Positions 59,461 through 64,000 of a stretch of DNA of 64,000 nucleotides are shown piece by piece. The stretch comes from Gordonibacter sp. Marseille-P4307. Its GTDB lineage: Bacteria > Actinomycetota > Coriobacteriia > Coriobacteriales > Eggerthellaceae. The translations under genes and the position numbers were made by a program. The DNA is taken from NCBI RefSeq assembly GCF_900604965.1, contig NZ_UWPD01000001.1:698642-762641 (forward strand). Direction: 5' to 3'. The notes under the pieces are model-generated. The model was not told the origin of the DNA and made no database searches. It saw only the letters and a list, made by a program, of their open reading frames with translations. Position 1 is the stretch's first letter; every line of letters begins with the position of its first letter.

Positions 59461-59932
59461 GCCGTCCGTCGTGGGCATCTTCATGTGCGGACTTGCGGTT
59501 TTTCTTTCGATGGTCCTCTGCGTTGCAGTCGATGTGAGGGAGCGACGCATTCCGCGTGCATACTGCTATGCGATCGCGCTTGCCGGGTCGGCTTTGCAGT
59601 TCGTCTCGTTCGGGATGCGCAGTTTTCTCGACGGAGCGGTTTTCGGCGTCCTTTCGGTTGCATCGGCGCTCGTTTTGAACCGCCTGCTGTCGCGCGGGGA
59701 TTCCGTCGATGCCATCGGAGGAGGGGATATTCGCTGCATGTTTGCCTTGAGCCTCGCTACGGGGTCGTACGCTCCGGTGGGGTTTTCGGCCTGCTTTCTA
59801 TGCGCGGCTGTATTCGGGCTGTTGGCGGGAAGGAGGAGCCGGGATGGGGGAAAACGGACGATGCCGCTGGCACCGTATCTTTCTCTGTGGTTGGTCTGCG
59901 GATGGCTGTGCCCCTACGCTTTGAACTTCTGA
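59453..59932 (+). CDS. tadV: Prepilin peptidase, A24 family (TadV/CpaA-like)
   Basis: A 159-aa aspartic protease with about five helices. The two catalytic Asp are in VAVDVRERRIPRAY and AIGGGDIRCMF (GxGD; the usual Lys is Arg). It cleaves the Flp and pseudopilin leaders after Gly. It lacks the N-terminal methylase domain, as usual for TadV. It ends the Tad operon, overlapping the convergent ModE-type gene by 19 nt. Confidence 0.9.
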   Translation: MFEPSVVGIFMCGLAVFLSMVLCVAVDVRERRIPRAYCYAIALAGSALQFVSFGMRSFLDGAVFGVLSVASALVLNRLLSRGDSVDAIGGGDIRCMFALSLATGSYAPVGFSACFLCAAVFGLLAGRRSRDGGKRTMPLAPYLSLWLVCGWLCPYALNF

Positions 59933-60261
59933 TCAAACAGCTTCAGGGCATATTCGTTCAGATCTCGGTTGATTTCGAGGTAGGCATCAAGCAGCGCTTC
60001 TCCCTCGGGCGTGAGTGTGGAGCCGTGGGCTCCGTCGCGGTCGAGGATGTGGATGCCAAGGGTGCTCTCGGTGTCCTTCATGATGCGCCATGCTTTGCTG
60101 TAGGCCATGCGCATATCCTTGGCGGCGGCGTTCAGCGAGCCTTTCTCCCTCACGCCCAGGCAGAGATCGGCAACGCCGCGCCCGAACATCGACCCGCGGG
60201 AACCGCCCTCGACGGAGATGGCGATGCGTACAAGCGGAGATAGATGGGTGTTCTCAAACAT
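59914..60261 (-). CDS. ModE-type winged-helix transcriptional regulator
   Basis: A 115-aa DNA-binding protein matching the N-terminal part of ModE: a winged helix-turn-helix with VREKGSLNAAAKDMRMAYSKAWRIMKDTE (the ModE recognition helix pattern) and LTPEGEALLDAY. No TOBE domain follows, so it does not bind molybdate itself unless with a partner such as the molbindin encoded at 22568. The ATG follows GAGGAG. It is convergent with the prepilin peptidase gene. Confidence 0.88.
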   Translation of the reverse strand: MFENTHLSPLVRIAISVEGGSRGSMFGRGVADLCLGVREKGSLNAAAKDMRMAYSKAWRIMKDTESTLGIHILDRDGAHGSTLTPEGEALLDAYLEINRDLNEYALKLFDQKFKA

Positions 60262-60345
60262 GTTCTCCTCGATCCTTCGGTTTCGTTAGCTCGGCTTCGG
60301 TGCGTCTGATCAGAATATAGCCTATCCGATCGGTCAGACGCACCT

Positions 60346-61896
60346 TTATCGTCCCGACAGATAATCGACGATTGCCGTCTCGATGCACGCGGTGCTTCCC
60401 TCGATCACTTCGGTGAAGCGGATGGGAAGTTCGTCGAGTTCGGCGAGGCCCGTCGGAACGTCGGATCCGCCCGTCTCGGAGGAGATGAGGGAATTCAGCT
60501 CGCATCCGGTGAGTGCCGCAACGTCGGCGGGAAGCGGATCGGTCGATCTGATGCCATGAAGCGCCCGGTACACATTGTCGCCGAACTTGGCCCAGTGGGC
60601 GGTACTTGCGATGATTACGGGAACGTCGTCGGTGCGCAGGTTGCAAGCCGCTTTGTAGGCGACCGCCGTATGGGGGTCCATCAGGTATCCGTGGCGCTCG
60701 TATACGCCTCGGATGGTTTCAAGGCAGGTTTCGTTGTCAACCGAATCGGCGGCGAGATGCGCGCGCACCGCTTGGAAGGTCTCGCGGTCGATGCGGAAGC
60801 GTCTTTCGGCGGCGAGGTCTTCCATCCAGCCGCGGATCGCCTCTCCCTTGCGGCCGGTGAGTTCGAACAGCTGCCGTTCGAGGTTCGAGGACACCAAGAT
60901 ATCCATCGACGGCGTCGGGGTCTTCACGAAGGGGCGGTTCGAGATATCGTACGTGCCCGTGTTGATGAAGTCGGTGAGCACGCGGTTCTCGTTGCTGGCG
61001 CAGTACAGCATGCGGATGGGGCAGCCCATGCGTTTGGCATAATACGCTGCGAGGATGTTTCCGAAGTTTCCGGTTGGCACGCAGACGTCCACTTCGTTGC
61101 CGGAAGTCAGCGCCCCCTTGGCAACAAGCTCGGCGTATGCCGATAGGTAGTAGACGATCTGGGGCATCAGCCGCCCCCAGTTGATGGAGTTGGCGCTTGA
61201 CAGGGCGATTCCGTAGTCGGTTCCGAGCTGTTCGGCGAACGCGTCGTCTTTGAAGACGTTTTTGGCCCCGGTTTGGCAGTCGTCGAAGTTGCCCGCAACG
61301 CCCCAAACGACGACGTTGTTTCCTTTTTGGGTTGCCATCTGCTTGAATTGAATGTCGCTCACGCCCCCGTCGGGGTACATGACGCCGATGCTCACGCCTT
61401 CGACCCCGTCGAATCCGGCAAGTGCGGCTTTTCCGGTGTCGCCCGACGTTGCGACCAGGATCATATGCTCGACGTCCAACTTGCCCTCGGCGCGCAGCTT
61501 TCGGGAGCTGGCGCTGAAGAACAGGGGCAGGCATTGGAGGGCCATATCTTTGAACGCGCTGGTGGGACCATGCCACAATTCGAGGACATGGGTGGAGTCG
61601 TCCAGCGACACCACCGGGGCGATGCGTTCGTCGTCGAAGTTCTCGCCGTAGGCGCGCTCGCACAGACCGTCGATTTCGGCTTCTGGCAGATCGATGCCGA
61701 AGGCGCGATAGATCCGGCTTGCGCGCAGAGCGTAGGGAATATGGGCCAGGGCGCAGATCTCGTCGACGCCGAGTTCGGGAACAACGGCGGGGACGTAGAG
61801 TCCTCCGCCTTGTGCAAGGCCGTTTACAACGGCTTCGGTGAACGCAACGCCTTCTGCGCAGGCACCGCGCGTATCGATGAAAAGGTTCTCGGCCAT
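60346..61896 (-). CDS. thrC: Threonine synthase
   Basis: A 516-aa PLP enzyme that converts O-phosphohomoserine to threonine. The PLP Lys lies in TSAFKDMALQCLPLF (about residue 113), with GDTGKAALAGF and FKQMATQKGNNV further on; CVPTGNFGNILAAYYAKRMG is the cofactor phosphate loop. Length matches the longer E. coli-type ThrC. The ATG at 61896 follows GAAGGGAAC. It is divergent from the feo genes. Confidence 0.96.
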   Translation of the reverse strand: MAENLFIDTRGACAEGVAFTEAVVNGLAQGGGLYVPAVVPELGVDEICALAHIPYALRASRIYRAFGIDLPEAEIDGLCERAYGENFDDERIAPVVSLDDSTHVLELWHGPTSAFKDMALQCLPLFFSASSRKLRAEGKLDVEHMILVATSGDTGKAALAGFDGVEGVSIGVMYPDGGVSDIQFKQMATQKGNNVVVWGVAGNFDDCQTGAKNVFKDDAFAEQLGTDYGIALSSANSINWGRLMPQIVYYLSAYAELVAKGALTSGNEVDVCVPTGNFGNILAAYYAKRMGCPIRMLYCASNENRVLTDFINTGTYDISNRPFVKTPTPSMDILVSSNLERQLFELTGRKGEAIRGWMEDLAAERRFRIDRETFQAVRAHLAADSVDNETCLETIRGVYERHGYLMDPHTAVAYKAACNLRTDDVPVIIASTAHWAKFGDNVYRALHGIRSTDPLPADVAALTGCELNSLISSETGGSDVPTGLAELDELPIRFTEVIEGSTACIETAIVDYLSGR

Positions 61897-62377
61897 GTTC
61901 GTTCCCTTCGCTTCGGCCTATCGATCAGGGGAATGGAAAACGTGCTTCGTACTTTACCCGACTATCGGGAAAAACGAACCCGGTGCCCCGCAGCGCCGGC
62001 AGAATCGGATAAATCTTCTATCAACGGTTTCGCGCGGGAACATCGGCGGTTTGGTTCTGCGGATTGATGGGGAGAGATGCCTCGCCGATGCCGAAGCATG
62101 ATAGAATCCCCGTCTAACCATCTCATTCATCGGTCTTTATGTTGAATCAGAGGCAAGTTCTGTATTTATTTCCCAATTTGTTTGCCGTAGAATACTCAAC
62201 GGTGTTCGATTGATTTAACATCAGACGGTTTCATCGTGTGCGATCGCAGGATCGCGCGCGAATCGTCCGAAACGCCGGAAGTGATTCGTCTTGCATTCAA
62301 GTCGAGCCGCCTCCGACGGTCTTTGGGGCAACGGGACTGTTTGCTTATCGGATGAAGGGGAAGGGGGTGATCGGTCT
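61897..62377 (+). other. Intergenic region between thrC and feoA
   Basis: A 481-nt region without a supported gene. On the thrC side, CCCGACTATCGGG (61969-61981) is a small hairpin. On the feo side TAGAAT (about 62190) is a candidate -10 without a good -35, and GCGATC and GATCGC (62242-62257) form a small stem. No clear Fur, DtxR or IdeR box was found. Confidence 0.5.
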
Positions 62378-62611
62378 ATGGCCGAGACGATGGAGAGACC
62401 GCTTGCGTTCGCCGATCAAGGCTCGACGGTCCGTATCTCAAGAATCAGATTGGATAAACAGGATACGCTTCGCCATCTCGAGAGCCTTGGCTTCGTCGAA
62501 GGTGGAGAGGTTCGCGTCATCGCTGATCAGCTGGGTAACCTGATCGTCGAGATCAAGGGGTCCCGCGTTGCCGTCAATCGCGCTACAGCCATGAAGATCA
62601 TGGTCGGTTAG
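62378..62611 (+). CDS. feoA: FeoA domain protein (first)
   Basis: A 77-aa SH3-like FeoA protein, an accessory of ferrous iron uptake by FeoB. The fold markers are RISRIRLDKQDTLRHLESLGFVEGGEV and LVIEIKGSRVAVNRATAMKI. The ATG at 62378 follows AGGGGGTGATC. It is the first of two feoA genes before feoB. Confidence 0.9.
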   Translation: MAETMERPLAFADQGSTVRISRIRLDKQDTLRHLESLGFVEGGEVRVIADQLGNLIVEIKGSRVAVNRATAMKIMVG

Positions 62612-62709
62612 CACCGCGCGTCTTCAATGGTGGGAGCGCTCGTGCCGGGGGTTCCCCGTGGGGAATAGGTTTGCATGGTTTAAGCATCAACGAAAGGAGA
62701 GACGAGGAC

Positions 62710-62949
62710 ATGGTCGAAGAAGTTCGAGAGAGGACCCTTCGCGATGTCGCAATCGGGGACAAGGCGGTCGTGAAGCGCCTTGTGGGCTCGGGTGCGATCA
62801 AGCGCCACATCATGGATATGGGCATCACCAAGGGAACCGAGGTGTTCGTCCGCAAGGTAGCTCCTCTGGGGGATCCCTTGGAGCTGACGGTTCGCGGCTA
62901 CGAGCTGTCTTTGCGCAAAAGCGAAGCCGAGTGCGTGCTGGTTGACTAG
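62710..62949 (+). CDS. feoA: FeoA domain protein (second)
   Basis: A 79-aa FeoA protein: AIGDKAVVKRLVGSGAIKRHIMDMGITKGTEVFV and LELTVRGYELSLRKSEAECV. It lies 98 nt from the first copy and 144 nt before feoB. The ATG at 62710 follows AAAGGAG. Two FeoA copies beside FeoB are known in several anaerobes; the two differ clearly from each other, so they are not a recent duplication. Confidence 0.9.
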   Translation: MVEEVRERTLRDVAIGDKAVVKRLVGSGAIKRHIMDMGITKGTEVFVRKVAPLGDPLELTVRGYELSLRKSEAECVLVD

Positions 62950-62991
62950 AGTGATCGCGCACTCCGAAGCATTCGCGACGCGCTGATCCGA

Positions 62992-63031
62992 CATTGTTGA
63001 AAAGACCCCTTCACCAGGTGTTTTCTCAATG
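62992..63031 (+). promoter_or_regulatory. Hairpin between feoA and feoB
   Basis: CATTG, GAAAA and CC pair with GG, TTTTC and CAATG in an interrupted stem of about 12 bp. It has no T run, so it could slow or attenuate transcription, or protect the feoB mRNA, rather than end it. Confidence 0.4.
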
Positions 63032-63093
63032 CAGTCGGAGCGCTTTGCGAAATCGCTTCCAATTTCTATCCGTAAACGTGTGAAAGGACTGCT

Positions 63094-64000
63094 ATGTCGA
63101 TTCGCATAGCGCTTGCCGGCAATCCCAACTGCGGCAAGACCACGCTGTTCAACGCCCTTACCGGAGCGCGGCAGTACGTGGGCAACTGGCCCGGCGTTAC
63201 CGTCGAGAAGAAGGAGGGCCAGTACCGGGCGAACAGGGACGTGACCATCACCGACCTTCCCGGTGTTTATTCGCTTTCCCCGTATTCGCCCGAAGAGATC
63301 GTCACGCGCGACTACCTGCTTGACGGTCGTCCCGATGCGGTTATCAGCCTGGTTGACGCAACCAACCTCGAGCGCAACCTGTACCTCACCACGCAGGTGA
63401 TCGACCTGGGGCTTCCCGTGGTCATCGCCGTCAACATGATGGATCTGGTGGCGAAAAACGGCGACAAGATCGATCTGGATAAGCTTTCGAGCAAGTTCGG
63501 CTGCCCGGTCGTCCCGGTGTCGGCCTTGAAAAACGACGGCCTCGACAAGCTCCTTGATGCGGCGATCGACGCCGCCCGAAGCAAGCGCGTGCCCGCGCCC
63601 ACGGTGCGGTTCACCAACGACGCCGAGGACGCCATCGAGAAGGTCGGGGCGATCCTGGCCTCGCGCGTTCCCGCCGAGACCGTGCGCTGGCATGCCATCA
63701 AGCTTTTGGAAGGCGAAGAGCGCACGCTCGACTCGTTGAAGCTTCCCGCAACTGACGTCCAGGCGATCGATGCGATCCGCGAGGGCCTCGAGAATGCGCG
63801 GAACGACGATGCCGAGTCGATCATCACGTCCGAGCGCTACGGCATGATCGGGGACGTGGTGTCGGAGGCCTACACGCGCTCGATGCGGGGCATGTCCACG
63901 TCTGAAAAGGCCGATCGCATCATCACCAGCCGCATCTGGGGCCTGCCCATCTTCATCGCGATCATGTACCTCGTGTACTACATCGCGATCTCCACGGTGG
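63094..64000 (+). CDS. feoB: Ferrous iron transporter FeoB, N-terminal part (cut by window end)
   Basis: The first 302 residues of FeoB, a GTP-driven ferrous iron permease. The G domain has G1 AGNPNCGKTTLFN, G2 region YVGNWPGVTVEKKEG, G3 DLPGVYSLSPYSPEE and G4 NMMD; the GDI helical domain follows (about 170-270). The hydrophobic permease starts at about 286 (GLPIFIAIMYLVYYIAIS). The ATG follows GAAAGGACTGCT. The end lies outside the window. Confidence 0.97.
   Translation, partial: MSIRIALAGNPNCGKTTLFNALTGARQYVGNWPGVTVEKKEGQYRANRDVTITDLPGVYSLSPYSPEEIVTRDYLLDGRPDAVISLVDATNLERNLYLTTQVIDLGLPVVIAVNMMDLVAKNGDKIDLDKLSSKFGCPVVPVSALKNDGLDKLLDAAIDAARSKRVPAPTVRFTNDAEDAIEKVGAILASRVPAETVRWHAIKLLEGEERTLDSLKLPATDVQAIDAIREGLENARNDDAESIITSERYGMIGDVVSEAYTRSMRGMSTSEKADRIITSRIWGLPIFIAIMYLVYYIAISTV

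Noticed and set aside
61897-62377. Fur or DtxR box before feoA
   Set aside because: I looked for inverted AT-rich repeats of either type; nothing with more than a half-site match is present.
1-64000. CRISPR array, insertion sequence or prophage
   Set aside because: No regularly spaced repeats, transposase or integrase motifs, or phage structural genes were found in the listed frames.

Overview
The window is a GC-rich, densely coded chromosomal segment of an actinobacterium. The best fit is family Eggerthellaceae (class Coriobacteriia); this is an inference from gene content, not from a database match. The pointers are cytochrome bd oxidase, a LuxR regulator with a large polytopic membrane domain, surface proteins with cell wall binding repeat 2 (CWB2), a Tad pilus locus without an outer-membrane secretin, Feo iron uptake and Tat export. 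No insertion sequence, phage or CRISPR array was seen.

Layout. 1-12.9 kb is housekeeping: the end of cydA, cydB, a CorC-like CBS protein, a PspC protein, a secreted lysozyme-like protein, a pair of TrkA-type RCK proteins, purB, a Tat-signal protein, an OmpR-type two-component system and purC. 12.9-15 kb is a queuosine block (queF-queC, then a probable preQ1 riboswitch and a YhhQ-type precursor transporter). 15-23.8 kb holds a GH25 lysozyme, a GNAT enzyme, an AgcS symporter, a scar with gene remnants including the last 28 codons of a ccdA, a TlpA-like thioredoxin, a cation/H+ antiporter, an acyl-CoA-synthetase-like enzyme and a molbindin.

23.9-36.6 kb is the most unusual region. Three large surface proteins (two with CWB2 wall anchors, two sharing a C-terminal module) are followed on the same strand by a lipoprotein binding protein, an ExbB/TolQ-family channel protein, a small ExbD-like DUF2149-type protein with the key membrane Asp, a FecCD permease and its ATPase. 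This looks like a metallophore, heme or corrinoid importer coupled to a proton-driven ExbB/ExbD-type motor in a cell expected to lack an outer membrane.

36.7-43.4 kb is a D-alanylation operon (dltA-B-C-D with a DltX-like gene last) divergent from an OmpR-type two-component system; the shared intergenic region carries 11-bp direct repeats suited to that regulator. 43.5-49.1 kb has leuS, tatA, a membrane LuxR regulator, a DUF218 protein and tRNA-Val(UAC). 49.3-59.9 kb is a Tad/Flp pilus locus: CpaB, TadZ, TadA, TadB, TadC, Flp, three pseudopilins, a TadG-like protein, accessory proteins and a prepilin peptidase, mostly with 4-nt overlaps. 59.9-64 kb has a ModE-type regulator, thrC and feoA-feoA-feoB, with feoB cut by the window end.

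Together the genes describe an envelope-focused cell: teichoic-acid D-alanylation, wall hydrolases, CWB2 surface proteins, pili, Tat export and two iron or metallophore uptake loci.
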